Origin: MnTg04 sp964568075
Lineage (GTDB): Bacteria > Pseudomonadota > Gammaproteobacteria > Steroidobacterales > MnTg04
Assembly (NCBI GenBank): GCA_964568075.1
Contig: CAZMOM010000006.1
Location: forward strand, 49,544-113,543
Direction of reading: 5' to 3'
DNA length: 64,000 nt
The notes below the pieces were generated by a model. That model had not been told where the DNA came from. It ran no database searches and worked only from the letters and a program-made list of their open reading frames with translations. Made by a program: the position numbers and the translations under genes. How positions within the stretch are numbered: position 1 is the stretch's first letter; the number at the start of each line of letters is the position of its first letter. Shown here piece after piece: positions 15,859-24,326 of the stretch.

Positions 15859-17829
15859 TCAGACGCTGCCTTTGGTCTTTTTTTCAAGGCGCTTTGTCTT
15901 GCCCTGGCTGCCGGCGTATAGGGAGGCCTGTGAATCCAGCTCATCCCAGCGGAGATAATGCCTCTCGAGCTCTGCATTCACCGTTTCCAGCCTTTGCAGA
16001 ATCGACCCGGTTTCCTCGTGAGGCCGCTGATAAAAATCAGGGTGGTTGATCCGGGCGAGAATTTCGGTCTGCTCGGCCTCAAGAGCCGATATTTTTTCCG
16101 GCAACGCGCCCAGCTCGTGTTGCTCCTTGTACGAAAGCTTGCGCGGTTTTCCGGTACTTGTACCCGGTTTCTTCTTCGGTTCCGGGAGTTGGTCTTTGGT
16201 GTGCGGCTTCTGCAGCTGTTGTTGTTTCTCAATACTTTGCCGGTAATCCCACCAGTCGCTGTAGCCGCCGACATGATCGGTAATCACGCCGTCGCCTTCG
16301 AATGCCAGCACGCTGGTCACGACATTATCCAGGAAAGCCCGGTCATGGCTGACCATTATCAAGGTGCCCTGGTAGTCGGCGACAAGGTCTTCCAGCAGTT
16401 CCAGCGTATCGACATCCAGATCGTTGGTGGGCTCATCCAGGACCAGCAGATTGGCGGGCTGGGCGAACTTCTTGGCGAGCAGCAGCCGGTTGCACTCGCC
16501 GCCTGAGAGCGTGCTGACCGGCGACTTGAGACGTTCTGGCGGGAACAAAAAGCTTCGCAGATAGCCGGCGACATGACGGCGTCGTCCATTGATCGTGACG
16601 TATTGGCCGCCATCGGCCACATTGTCCATCACGGATTTATCGGGCAGCAGCTGATCGCGTTGCTGATCGAAGTATGCCACCTGTAGCTGGGCGCCCCGGC
16701 GAATCTTGCCTTTGTCCGGCTTGAGTTCGCCGAGCAACAACCTGATCAGGGTCGATTTGCCGGAACCGTTGGGTCCGATCAGGCCGATGCGGTCGCCGCG
16801 CATGACCCGTAGATCCAGGTCGCGAACGATCGGCATGTCGGCGTAGGCAAAGTTGATGTTTTTGGCATCGAAAACAAGCCGCCCCGATTGTTCGCCTTCG
16901 TCGAGTCTGAGGCTGGCCTTTCCGGTCTGACTGCGGCGTAATCGCTGCTCTTCTCGCATCTTCTTTAGCGCTCTGACCCTGCCTTCGTTTCGGGTCCGCC
17001 GCGCTTTTATGCCCTGGCGGATCCAGGCTTCTTCCTGAGACAGCTTTTTGTCGAACTTCGTATTGTGTTTTTCCTCGTCTTCGAGTTGCCTTGCTCTTCC
17101 TTGCAGATACTTCTCATAACTACCGGACCACGAAGTGATGTTGCCCCGATCGAGGTCGATTACCCGGGTCGCAAGCCGTCGCGCCATCAGGCGGTCGTGG
17201 GTAATAAAAAGTAACGAGCCGGCGTAGCGCAACATGAACTCCTCGAGCCATTTGATGGCGTCGATATCGAGGTGGTTGGTCGGTTCGTCGAGCAATAACA
17301 GATCCGGTTCGCTGACCAACGCTCGTGCCAGCATGACCCGGCGGCGCCAACCGCCCGATCGCGTGTCCATGCGGTCATCGCCGCTCAGGCCAAGGCGGGA
17401 CAGTACGGTTTCGACTTTTTGCTCAATCAGCCAGCCATCCGCTGCCTCGAGTTCGTGCTGCAGTTCCTCAAGCCGTTTTTGGCCAGCCGAACTGTACGAA
17501 GCGGCCAGAGCATTCGCAGCCCGATGATAGTCCGACAGCAACTTTCCCAGTCGCGGCAGTCCGTCGGCAACGAAGTCGAAAACAGAATCGCTACATTGAC
17601 TCGTCGCTTCCTGGGCGAGGTGAGCGACCCGTATGCCGGGCCTGATCCAGACTTCACCGTCGTCGGGCGGCGTTTCACCGTTGATCAGCCGCAGCAAAGA
17701 GGACTTGCCCTCGCCGTTGCGGCCGACCAGGCAGACGCGTTCCGCCGGCTGGATTTCCAGCGTGACCTGATCCAGCAGGGCCCTGTGCCCATAAGCAAGC
17801 GAGACATTGTCGAGGCGAATGAGTGGCAT
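15859..17829 (-). CDS. uup: ABC-F family ATPase, Uup type
   Basis: The protein has 656 residues from the ATG at 17829 (MPLIRLDNVSLAYG). There are two ABC domains: Walker A GRNGEGKSS with Walker B LLLLDEPTNHLD, and Walker A GPNGSGKST with signature LSGGECNRLLLAKKF and Walker B LLVLDEPTNDLD. The linker region between them is highly charged. The C-terminal about 100 residues form a basic, coiled-coil domain characteristic of Uup. There are no membrane segments. ABC-F proteins act on ribosomes, and Uup also affects transposon excision and DNA branch handling. The first signature is degenerate (GGWRRRVMLARAL), as is common in this subfamily. Confidence 0.92.
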   Translation of the reverse strand: MPLIRLDNVSLAYGHRALLDQVTLEIQPAERVCLVGRNGEGKSSLLRLINGETPPDDGEVWIRPGIRVAHLAQEATSQCSDSVFDFVADGLPRLGKLLSDYHRAANALAASYSSAGQKRLEELQHELEAADGWLIEQKVETVLSRLGLSGDDRMDTRSGGWRRRVMLARALVSEPDLLLLDEPTNHLDIDAIKWLEEFMLRYAGSLLFITHDRLMARRLATRVIDLDRGNITSWSGSYEKYLQGRARQLEDEEKHNTKFDKKLSQEEAWIRQGIKARRTRNEGRVRALKKMREEQRLRRSQTGKASLRLDEGEQSGRLVFDAKNINFAYADMPIVRDLDLRVMRGDRIGLIGPNGSGKSTLIRLLLGELKPDKGKIRRGAQLQVAYFDQQRDQLLPDKSVMDNVADGGQYVTINGRRRHVAGYLRSFLFPPERLKSPVSTLSGGECNRLLLAKKFAQPANLLVLDEPTNDLDVDTLELLEDLVADYQGTLIMVSHDRAFLDNVVTSVLAFEGDGVITDHVGGYSDWWDYRQSIEKQQQLQKPHTKDQLPEPKKKPGTSTGKPRKLSYKEQHELGALPEKISALEAEQTEILARINHPDFYQRPHEETGSILQRLETVNAELERHYLRWDELDSQASLYAGSQGKTKRLEKKTKGSV

Positions 17830-17995
17830 GGGTTTCGATGATACCAACGAAGGGTCGATGGGGCGGCAAGAAACCTGCGGGGCCGGACAAGCCTGGCCGA
17901 TAAGCGAATACCGTGGACATGGTCTATATTCAACTAGATGTTGGGTTCTTTGGCCGGGCTTCTGCCGGTGCAACTGACAAACCAGGATCAGAACA

Positions 17996-19483
17996 ATGAA
18001 AAGAAGGGAATTTTGCAAGAATGCCGCCGCCGCTGGTGCGCTGGCATCGCTGCCGATGTCGCAGGCCATGGCGGCCGCCCTGGACGCCATGTCGGTGTTG
18101 TCATCGGTAACCGCGACCAGGTTGAGCGGTCAGCAGACGGTTATCGATAAGGCCGCGGTCAAGGAGCTTCGCGATAGCCTTCAGGGACAGTTGCTGATGC
18201 CCGGTAATGGCGCCTATGACGTTGCGCGCAAGCTATGGAACGGGATGATCGATAAACACCCGGCCATGATTGCCTATTGTGCCGACGCGTTCGATGTCGT
18301 TAATGCGGTCAATTTTGCCCGGGATCATGAGCTGCTGGTTGCGGTCAAGGGCGGGGCGCACAGCTTTTCCGGCAAATCCTCCTGCGATGGCGGCCTGATG
18401 ATCGATCTGTCCGGCATGAAGGGCATCGAAGTGGACGCCGAAAAGCGAATCGCCAGGGTCCAGCCGGGTGTGCTCGGCGGCGAGCTCGACGTGCAAACCC
18501 AGCTGCACGGGCTGGCAGCGATGACCGGGGCTATTTCGCATACCGGAATCTCCGGCCTGACCCTCGGCGGAGGCATATCCCGGGTCAGCCGTAAATACGG
18601 GCTGATGATCGATAGCCTGAGATCGGTGCGTATCGTCACGGCCGATGGCAAGCATCGCCATGCCAGCGCCAATGAATACCCGGATTTGTTCTGGGCGCTG
18701 CGCGGTGGCGGCGGAAATTTCGGCGTCGTGACTTCGTTCGAATACGATTTGCATCCGGTCGGGCCGGAATTGCTCGCCGGCAGTGTCGTTTATCCGTACG
18801 AACAAGGCAAAGCTCTGCTGAGCTTTTACCAGGAATACGCGGCTGATGCGTCGGACGAACTCAGCATGGGAATTAATATGGGTACTTCACCGGAAGGCGA
18901 GCGATTCGTAGGCATCGATTTTATTTATGTTGGGGACCCGGCCGCTGGCGAACGTGCGATTGAGCCACTGCGAAAATATGGCAAACCGATGTCGGACAGT
19001 GTCGGCCTGATGCAATACAACACTTTGCAAACCGGTGCAGACGAAGCGTTGCGCCACGGACAGATGTACTACCTGAAATCCGGGTTCGTGAACGAATACA
19101 CACCCGAGTTGATTGACGATTTGCTTGGCAATTTACCTCAGGATGCGGCGGTCATGGTTTTTACAGATCATCTGCGCGGAGCCATTTCCAGGGTCGGGCA
19201 GGATGAAACCGCATTTGCGCATCGGAATGCATTTGCCCTCATCGGAGTTCTTGGTGTATGGGCGGAGCCGGCCCGGAACGAAGCCAATATCGCGAAGGTA
19301 CGTGGTTACTACAACAGCTGGCACGATCATACGATCGGGTATTACACCAACCTCAACGAAGAGGGTGAGAAACGGACCCATGCGAACTACGGACCAAATT
19401 ATCCGCGCCTGGTCAAAATCAAGCAGCGCTACGATCCGCAGAACATGTTCCGCCTGAACGCGAATATCAGCCCATCGGGATAG
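17996..19483 (+). CDS. Tat-exported FAD-linked oxidoreductase (PCMH/BBE type)
   Basis: The protein has 495 residues. The N-terminus has a twin-arginine-like motif (KRREFCKN) and an Ala-rich hydrophobic segment ending SQAMAA, suggesting Tat export of a folded flavoprotein. The PCMH FAD domain has VKGGAHSFSGKSSCDGGLMIDLSGM, where His122 is in the position that commonly carries 8-alpha-histidyl FAD. ISHTGISGLTLGGG is the second flavin motif. The C-terminal BBE domain is clear (ANYGPNYPRLVKIKQRYDP). Family members oxidise alcohols, sugars or secondary metabolites using oxygen or an acceptor; the substrate here is unknown. A strong terminator follows at 19513-19542. It is divergent from uup. Confidence 0.9.
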   Translation: MKRREFCKNAAAAGALASLPMSQAMAAALDAMSVLSSVTATRLSGQQTVIDKAAVKELRDSLQGQLLMPGNGAYDVARKLWNGMIDKHPAMIAYCADAFDVVNAVNFARDHELLVAVKGGAHSFSGKSSCDGGLMIDLSGMKGIEVDAEKRIARVQPGVLGGELDVQTQLHGLAAMTGAISHTGISGLTLGGGISRVSRKYGLMIDSLRSVRIVTADGKHRHASANEYPDLFWALRGGGGNFGVVTSFEYDLHPVGPELLAGSVVYPYEQGKALLSFYQEYAADASDELSMGINMGTSPEGERFVGIDFIYVGDPAAGERAIEPLRKYGKPMSDSVGLMQYNTLQTGADEALRHGQMYYLKSGFVNEYTPELIDDLLGNLPQDAAVMVFTDHLRGAISRVGQDETAFAHRNAFALIGVLGVWAEPARNEANIAKVRGYYNSWHDHTIGYYTNLNEEGEKRTHANYGPNYPRLVKIKQRYDPQNMFRLNANISPSG

Positions 19484-19512
19484 CGGGCCGGGGGAAAATT
19501 CCTGGGTTTAAA

Positions 19513-19542
19513 CAAAACCCCGCCCTCCGTGGCGGGGTTTTG
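19513..19542 (+). terminator. Strong hairpin terminator, probably bidirectional
   Basis: A perfect 12-bp stem (CAAAACCCCGCC at 19513-19524 with its complement at 19531-19542) encloses a six-base loop. The stem begins with an A run and ends with a T run, so it can end transcription from the flavoenzyme gene on plus and from the small minus-strand gene at 19577. Confidence 0.85.
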
Positions 19543-19576
19543 CTGACCTGCATCGGGTCGGTGGATCTGGTGTCGC

Positions 19577-19729
19577 TTACCAGCGCAGCGTGAATAGCGA
19601 CGGAGCGCTCGACGTGTTGTCGAAATAGCTGTGGTTCTGGTGACGACGACGCATCCGCCTGGCCCGCGCTTGTTCCCGGGCTGCCTGATTTTCATCGGTG
19701 GTCCGGGTTTTCGCTTGGTAAAGGTTCAT
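19577..19729 (-). CDS. Small basic protein of 50 residues, unknown function
   Basis: The ATG at 19729 has a good ribosome site (GAGGAGAG, about 5-8 bases upstream). The product is 50 residues: a polar N-terminus (MNLYQAKTRTTDENQAA), a highly basic core (REQARARRMRRRHQNHS) and a C-terminus ending LFTLRW. It sits between a strong terminator and the divergent LysR-type regulator, so it is probably a target of that regulator. No family is recognised. A longer in-frame version from 19816 would run across the intergenic promoter region and is less likely. Confidence 0.55.
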   Translation of the reverse strand: MNLYQAKTRTTDENQAAREQARARRMRRRHQNHSYFDNTSSAPSLFTLRW

Positions 19730-19783
19730 GGCTTCTCTCCTCACAAAGATGTGCATCTCAATCACGGGTACAATAGTAATACC

Positions 19784-19811
19784 TTGATAAAACAATAAAA
19801 ATAGATATAAT
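19784..19811 (+). promoter_or_regulatory. Sigma70-type promoter for the LysR regulator gene
   Basis: TTGATA (19784-19789), a 16-bp spacer and a perfect TATAAT (19806-19811) lie 33 bp before the ATG of the regulator. The region is AT-rich and lies between divergent genes, where LysR proteins usually bind. Confidence 0.6.
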
Positions 19812-19843
19812 GTCACGTCTTTATGTGAGTTTTAATCACAGCT

Positions 19844-20734
19844 ATGAAACGCTTGCCACCATTGAACGCATTGCGGGCCTTTGATGCGGCCGCGCGCCAC
19901 AAGAGCTTTACGGCGGCGGCGCGCGACCTTTTCGTTACGCACGGCGCAGTGAGCCGCCAGGTACAGCATATCGAAGAGTTTCTTGGTCGCCGCCTGTTCG
20001 AAAGATTGCCTCGGGGTATCGCACTAACGGAAGAGGGCAGGGAGTACGCGGTCGCTGTCAGGCGAGCATTCGAGCAGATCGGGGAGGCGTCGGACGCGAT
20101 CCGGGCACGCGAAGACGAGAAGCAGATTCTGACGATCAGTACGACGCCCAGGTTCGCGGTCGGCTGGCTGGTACCGCGCCTGCACCTTTTCCAGCGGGAT
20201 TATCCGCAATATGGCATCCGTATCAGCTCGACGACCCGTCTGGTCAATTTCGAGCGCGAGCGCATCGATGTGGCCATTCGCTATGGCCGGGGCAACTGGC
20301 CGGGCCTGGCTATCACCCGCCTTTTCGATCACGAGGAGGTGCCGGTCTGCTCTCCGGCGCTGCTGGAGGGATCCGACGCGTTGAAGTCTCCCGAAGACCT
20401 TGACCGCGTTCGCTTACTGCATGACGGCAGCTACCAGTACTGGGCGTCATGGCTGAAATACGCCGGCATCAGCAACGTGGATCCGCACGAAGGATGGGTC
20501 ATCGACGACCCAAACGCCATTTTTGAGGCGGCCATGCAGGGGCAGGGTGTCGCACTCGCCAACCCGCGCACGATCGAAACCGAATTGCGTGATGGCAAGT
20601 TGGTCAAGCCATTTGATATCGTTCTGGCGACGGATGTCGCGGCATACGCGGTCTGTCCAGAGCAAACCGCCGACGATCCCAAGATCCGTGCGGCCATCGA
20701 CTGGCTGGTGGCACAAGCCGAGGCACAGGAGTAA
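19844..20734 (+). CDS. LysR-family transcriptional regulator, GcvA-like
   Basis: The protein has 296 residues. It begins MKRLPPLNALRAFDAAARH, the characteristic start of GcvA-group LysR regulators, with a winged helix-turn-helix at about 20-65 (FTAAARDLFVTHGAVSRQV) and a periplasmic-binding-like effector domain from about 90. The GcvA group includes the glycine cleavage activator, but most members control unknown or beta-lactam-related targets, and no gcv genes are nearby. It is divergent from the 50-residue protein gene, the usual arrangement for a LysR protein and its target. Confidence 0.9.
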   Translation: MKRLPPLNALRAFDAAARHKSFTAAARDLFVTHGAVSRQVQHIEEFLGRRLFERLPRGIALTEEGREYAVAVRRAFEQIGEASDAIRAREDEKQILTISTTPRFAVGWLVPRLHLFQRDYPQYGIRISSTTRLVNFERERIDVAIRYGRGNWPGLAITRLFDHEEVPVCSPALLEGSDALKSPEDLDRVRLLHDGSYQYWASWLKYAGISNVDPHEGWVIDDPNAIFEAAMQGQGVALANPRTIETELRDGKLVKPFDIVLATDVAAYAVCPEQTADDPKIRAAIDWLVAQAEAQE

Positions 20735-20783
20735 GAACTTTCACGGCGAATAGCGACGATCGCAGATAACGCATTCCACGGTT

Positions 20784-21308
20784 CTATTTTTCTGCAGCGT
20801 TGCTTTGTTGATCCGTAAAATAATGGGCCAGCGCGGAGCCGGCATAATAGCCGCCATAAGCGGCGACACACCATAACCATATTCGGTCAGACTCTATTTC
20901 TGACATCCAATAAACAGGCCAGGTGACGGCGACAATAAAATTGGTCAGAGCTTCGACAAAGATATTGATGACAAGACTAATATTAAGCCGGGATATCAGA
21001 TCGCCAAAACCACTGAGCCCGCCAAGAAAGTCGACAAATTCATACCATTCGACCAGGGCATAAGTCATCAGGGCCACGGCGCCATAAAAACCACCGCCAA
21101 ATACAAACCATTTGCTATGCATCCGGTTGTATTTTTTCTTATCTTTCTTGCGCTCCCTGGACATGCGCTTTAGTTCTCTGTGCAGGTCCGGTATCCGATC
21201 GGGTTTTTCGATATGACCCAGGTGAAGAGCCCAGTAGATCAGTCCGAAGCTGATCAAACCTATGGATGTCGAAGCCTTTAGTATCGCTTCGAGCAGTTCG
21301 AATGCCAT
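20784..21308 (-). CDS. Membrane protein of unknown function
   Basis: The protein has 174 residues and four probable TM segments: about 9-30, 67-88, 110-133 and 140-160. A very basic cytoplasmic linker (KRMSRERKKDKKKYNRMHSK) separates the first from the second. I recognise no family. It lies 24 bp after the LEA-type lipoprotein gene on the same strand, and together with the small cysteine protein before that it may form an operon running right to left. Confidence 0.65.
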   Translation of the reverse strand: MAFELLEAILKASTSIGLISFGLIYWALHLGHIEKPDRIPDLHRELKRMSRERKKDKKKYNRMHSKWFVFGGGFYGAVALMTYALVEWYEFVDFLGGLSGFGDLISRLNISLVINIFVEALTNFIVAVTWPVYWMSEIESDRIWLWCVAAYGGYYAGSALAHYFTDQQSNAAEK

Positions 21309-21332
21309 GGGATAAAACCAGCTTCCTGGATC

Positions 21333-21794
21333 TCAGTATCCAGACGTCGAAAACACGCCCCGTTTCCGAAGGTGTATGTTGGGCGAAAAGCCACCGATAT
21401 CGAATTCGGCGTTGAGTTCGTACGACATGGTTTCCTTGTCGCCCTTTAACAAGTCCGCGACCAGGCGGATGCTATTGACCAGGTCGGTTGCCGCTATCAG
21501 CGTAACATCGCCCTCGCCATAAGCACCGATATCATCCAGACCCTGCGCGATACCGGTAAAAATCCGTCTTCCTTCGATGCTCGCATCATAAGTAATCGAT
21601 TTCAGATTCAGGGTGATTGGGTTCGGGTTGGTAACGTGCAGGCCAATCTCAAACTTTGGAGTCAGGCCATCTGCTGGCAGCAGGCGAAACGAACGCACGC
21701 TGACTTCGGGATTCTGCAGCTCAAATAGCAACGATGAGCAGCCTGTTGCAAAAACGAGTAAAGAGAGAAGAGGTACCCAGAGTTTTTGTTTCAT
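21333..21794 (-). CDS. LEA type 2-family lipoprotein
   Basis: The protein has 153 residues from the ATG at 21794, chosen because it begins a lipoprotein signal (MKQKLWVPLLSLLVFATGCSS, lipobox ATGC). The mature part matches the WHy/LEA-2 fold: PEVSVRSFRLLPADGLTPKF followed by the hallmark LHVTNPNPITLNLKSI, an NPN motif at a beta turn. LEA-2 lipoproteins are linked with desiccation or envelope stress protection. The function here is inferred from fold only. It lies 16 bp downstream of the next gene. Confidence 0.85.
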   Translation of the reverse strand: MKQKLWVPLLSLLVFATGCSSLLFELQNPEVSVRSFRLLPADGLTPKFEIGLHVTNPNPITLNLKSITYDASIEGRRIFTGIAQGLDDIGAYGEGDVTLIAATDLVNSIRLVADLLKGDKETMSYELNAEFDIGGFSPNIHLRKRGVFSTSGY

Positions 21795-21810
21795 GAAATC
21801 CTCCATCGAA

Positions 21811-22020
21811 CTACAACGTGTGATTCGGTGAGTTTTCATCTTTCAGGATCAGACGTACACCACTTTCATCATCGGTGGACACCATAACGGTAATCGGCCG
21901 GCAACAAACTTCACAATCCTCGATGTACTCCTGATAGGGGAGGCTGCAATCGGCTACCAATGTAATCCGTTCGCCGCAGTATGGACAGTATCCTGCAACG
22001 GTTTTTGTCATGTTACTCAT
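21811..22020 (-). CDS. CPXCG-motif cysteine-rich protein
   Basis: The protein has 69 residues from the ATG at 22020, preceded by GGCGG. It carries two cysteine pairs, CPYCGE near residue 11 and CEVCCRPI about 25 residues later, typical of the short CPXCG zinc-ribbon family found in gammaproteobacteria. It probably binds zinc. No enzymatic role is known. It starts a likely three-gene minus-strand operon with the LEA-type lipoprotein and the membrane protein. An in-frame extension to 22113 lacks a ribosome site. Confidence 0.85.
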   Translation of the reverse strand: MSNMTKTVAGYCPYCGERITLVADCSLPYQEYIEDCEVCCRPITVMVSTDDESGVRLILKDENSPNHTL

Positions 22021-22154
22021 ATTTCCGCCAATCGACCCGGCCGGTCGCCGGATTCTGCAATGCGGGCTGAGCAGGCGGGTATTTTGCCTGAAAAGCCTTA
22101 TAAATAGGGCCAAAATCGCCTTCAGGACAGCAGATTGTGATCCAGGTCACTGAT

Positions 22155-22172
22155 TGACCTTATGTAAGGTCA
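22155..22172. promoter_or_regulatory. Perfect inverted repeat between divergent genes, candidate operator
   Basis: Two 8-bp arms (TGACCTTA and TAAGGTCA) are separated by two bases and lie 36 bp before the plus-strand membrane protein gene and 135 bp before the divergent CPXCG gene. TTGACC at the left arm could double as a -35 element. The regulator is unknown. Confidence 0.4.
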
Positions 22173-22207
22173 GTACACTTGGCTTTGGATAACGCCCTGG
22201 TGAAATA

Positions 22208-23062
22208 ATGTACGCAGACCCACATATTATCAGTGCCCTGAGTGCTGCCGCAGCTGCCGGTGTGCTGTTTTTGCTGGGTAGTAAGGTCTGGGTCTATGCT
22301 GACACCTGGCTCCGCTCGCGAACACCTTTCGCGCCGTTGATTAAAAGAGAGGCGGTCAGCACTTACTACAAGACTCTCAGGAAGATGGAGGCATCGCTGA
22401 ATACGCATGCTGCTGCCATTGCTGTTTCGACTTTGGTATTCGCCAGTATATTCTTTTTTGCCAACGACCAATGGTGGTATCCACTCGATAACATGAGCTG
22501 GTGGGTGGTACTCGTCTTTCTTTCCACGTTGATTGTTGTTGAGATCGTCAGGATGATTCGCCTGCAGGGGTCCCGACTGCTGCTCGCAAAACAACTGGAT
22601 GCGCGAATTGCTGCGGCGCAAGGGTTGCAGGTTGTTGCGACCAAGGGCAATTTTATTTTTCACTCGATCCCGATTGGCGTCGATATGATCGATCACGTTG
22701 TACTCGGATCAGATGGCGTCTATGCCGTCCAGGTGCTGGTCAGAAATCCTAGAAAACACGGCACGGTAAATCTCAGAAATGACAAACTGGTGTTCGGAAA
22801 CAATACTCCGGATTACAGCCTCGCAAGCTGGAATAAAACGCTAAAAGCATTCGCGACAATGTTGAACGGAATACTCGGGCACCCTGTTCGCGTCATGTCC
22901 GTGATCGCTGTTCCGGGTTGGGCAACTGGTGACTACGGGTCAGACCGCCACCTGATCGCCAATCAGGATAATCTCATCACTTTGACGGGCTGGAAACACG
23001 CAGACGCCTATCTGATGAATGAAGATGTTCAGAAAGTAAAGCAGTATCTTGAAATGCAGTAA
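22208..23062 (+). CDS. Membrane-anchored NERD-like protein
   Basis: The protein has 284 residues. It has an N-terminal TM segment (about 8-28), two central TM segments (about 67-86 and 97-117), then a cytosolic domain. The segment VDMIDHVVLGSDGVYAVQVLV resembles the NERD (nuclease-related) core, normally written as I-D-H-V...G..G.f.I-E.K. Here the Glu-x-Lys that would be catalytic is QVL, so nuclease activity is doubtful. The following NLRNDKLVFGNNTPDYSL also fits NERD. The call rests on short motifs. A regulatory or structural role at the membrane is possible. Confidence 0.6.
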   Translation: MYADPHIISALSAAAAAGVLFLLGSKVWVYADTWLRSRTPFAPLIKREAVSTYYKTLRKMEASLNTHAAAIAVSTLVFASIFFFANDQWWYPLDNMSWWVVLVFLSTLIVVEIVRMIRLQGSRLLLAKQLDARIAAAQGLQVVATKGNFIFHSIPIGVDMIDHVVLGSDGVYAVQVLVRNPRKHGTVNLRNDKLVFGNNTPDYSLASWNKTLKAFATMLNGILGHPVRVMSVIAVPGWATGDYGSDRHLIANQDNLITLTGWKHADAYLMNEDVQKVKQYLEMQ

Positions 23063-23065
23063 GCA

Positions 23066-23190
23066 CTACCGGGCAGGAAAGACTCGTCTTGTGCCGTCAA
23101 GATCCCTGGAATAACCCGCACGGAATTCGCTCGCACCGCATCGATTGATGATCTCGCCAGTCCACCCGGCTTTCGCGGTTATTGGGCTGT
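23066..23190 (-). pseudogene. Possible remnant of a VOC/glyoxalase C-terminus
   Basis: The minus-strand frame ending at TAG 23068-23066 reads GASEFRAGYSRDLDGTRRVF, which matches the C-terminal strand of the intact VOC protein encoded at 24657-25028 (GDSGFYVGYFRDLDGNKLNAF). The piece has no start codon and the similarity covers only about 25 residues, so it is tentative. Confidence 0.35.
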
Positions 23191-23307
23191 TCATAATCGT
23201 GGACATTAAGAGAAAGGGATTTTATCCTCTCTGCACTCGACCCCGGAGGATTTATGATCAGGCAAATAGCTCTCGTCGCACAGAATGGATAGACGCCGGA
23301 GCCTGCA

Positions 23308-23958
23308 ATGAAACTCCGCCACAATATTTTCGTTTCCTGGGCGATGATCGCCGCGGTATCTCTTTGTCACGCCACCCCGGCGGTGGCACAGGACAAATTA
23401 TTCAAGTTTGAGATCACACCTTATACCGCGTATCGAATCGGCGGACAAATTGATGAACAGAAGGGTAACGGTCAATTTGAGCTGAATGAATCCGCCGCTC
23501 TGGGAATCATGCTCGATGTTGGTGTAAACCCCAACGGGCAGTGGGAATTGCTCTATGCTCGCCAAGACACTGAGGCAGCCACCCAGGGATTCTTCGTCAA
23601 TGACCCGCAATTCGATTTAGATGTCGAATACTTTCATCTGGGCGGCACTTATCTGTTCGATGGTGACAATACGCGTCCATTTGTGGTGGTAACCCTCGGT
23701 CTGTCGCACTTTGATCCCCAACTCGCAGGGCTTGACTCGGAAAATTACTTTTCGGCGTCCATTGGCGGCGGTTTGCAATTAAATGCCAGCAAGCGAATTG
23801 GTGTTCGTATCGAGGGACGTGTATTCACAACTTTTGTGGACAATGACAGCAATATTTTTTGCAGCAGTACAGGCGGAGCCGGCGCATGCCTGATCCAGGT
23901 GGAAGGTTCGACGATCACGCAATGGGAAGCTCGAGCGGGCCTGGTTTTTCGCTTTTAG
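23308..23958 (+). CDS. Outer-membrane beta-barrel protein
   Basis: The protein has 216 residues and a signal peptide (WAMIAAVSLCHATPAVAQ). The mature part is a run of amphipathic strands with alternating hydrophobic residues and ends in the C-terminal aromatic signature AGLVFRF, needed for BAM-dependent insertion. FKFEITPYTAYRIGGQI at the start is typical of small 8-stranded barrels of the OmpW/OmpA-like group. Two cysteines (CSSTGGAGAC) lie in a predicted loop. The role may be a pore or a structural protein; the ligand is unknown. It stands alone. Confidence 0.8.
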   Translation: MKLRHNIFVSWAMIAAVSLCHATPAVAQDKLFKFEITPYTAYRIGGQIDEQKGNGQFELNESAALGIMLDVGVNPNGQWELLYARQDTEAATQGFFVNDPQFDLDVEYFHLGGTYLFDGDNTRPFVVVTLGLSHFDPQLAGLDSENYFSASIGGGLQLNASKRIGVRIEGRVFTTFVDNDSNIFCSSTGGAGACLIQVEGSTITQWEARAGLVFRF

Positions 23959-24044
23959 CTCAAAGTAAAGAATAAAAAATCAAAAAGTCTCACCGATCTG
24001 GTACACGGCGGGTAACTAATTCGCAGTGCTTTCACGCTTTGTGG

Positions 24045-24076
24045 TAGCGTCTTGACGTTTAGACGTCAAGACGCTA
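24045..24076. promoter_or_regulatory. Perfect 13-bp inverted repeat, toxin-antitoxin operator
   Basis: TAGCGTCTTGACG (24045-24057) and its exact complement (24064-24076) flank six bases, ending 13 bp before the antitoxin start. Ribbon-helix-helix antitoxins bind such palindromes to repress their own operon, so this is very likely the autoregulatory operator. It could also form an RNA hairpin in a longer transcript. Confidence 0.75.
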
Positions 24077-24089
24077 GAGTTGTTGAGTT

Positions 24090-24326
24090 GTGAATGAAAC
24101 CGCCCAAAAAAGAGCCACCGTCTACTTCGATCCGTTCCTGCATCGTGCGCTGCGTCTGAAAGCGGCTGAAACTGATCGCAGTATTTCCGAGCTTGTGAAC
24201 GAGGCTGTCAAAGCCGCATTTGCGGAAGACGCCAGCGACATTGAGGCCTTCGAAGTTCGGGAAAAGGAACCTGACTATGCGTTCGAGGACGTCGTTAAGG
24301 ACCTGAAACGACGTGGCAAGATATAG
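24090..24326 (+). CDS. Ribbon-helix-helix antitoxin of a RelE/ParE-type system
   Basis: The protein has 78 residues and starts at the GTG at 24090. The N-terminal part has the ribbon-helix-helix pattern: a beta strand (KRATVYFDPFLHRAL), then helices (RSISELVNEAVKAAF). The acidic C-terminus (DIEAFEVREKEPDYAFEDVV) would wrap the toxin. The perfect palindrome immediately upstream fits autorepression. The gene overlaps the toxin gene by 14 bp, ensuring coupled translation with antitoxin first. Its stability and toxin partner specificity cannot be judged from sequence. Confidence 0.85.
   Translation: MNETAQKRATVYFDPFLHRALRLKAAETDRSISELVNEAVKAAFAEDASDIEAFEVREKEPDYAFEDVVKDLKRRGKI

Noticed and set aside
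24045..24076. The long palindrome as a terminator of the upstream barrel gene
   Set aside because: It has no T run after either arm and lies just before an antitoxin gene, so an operator is the better reading.
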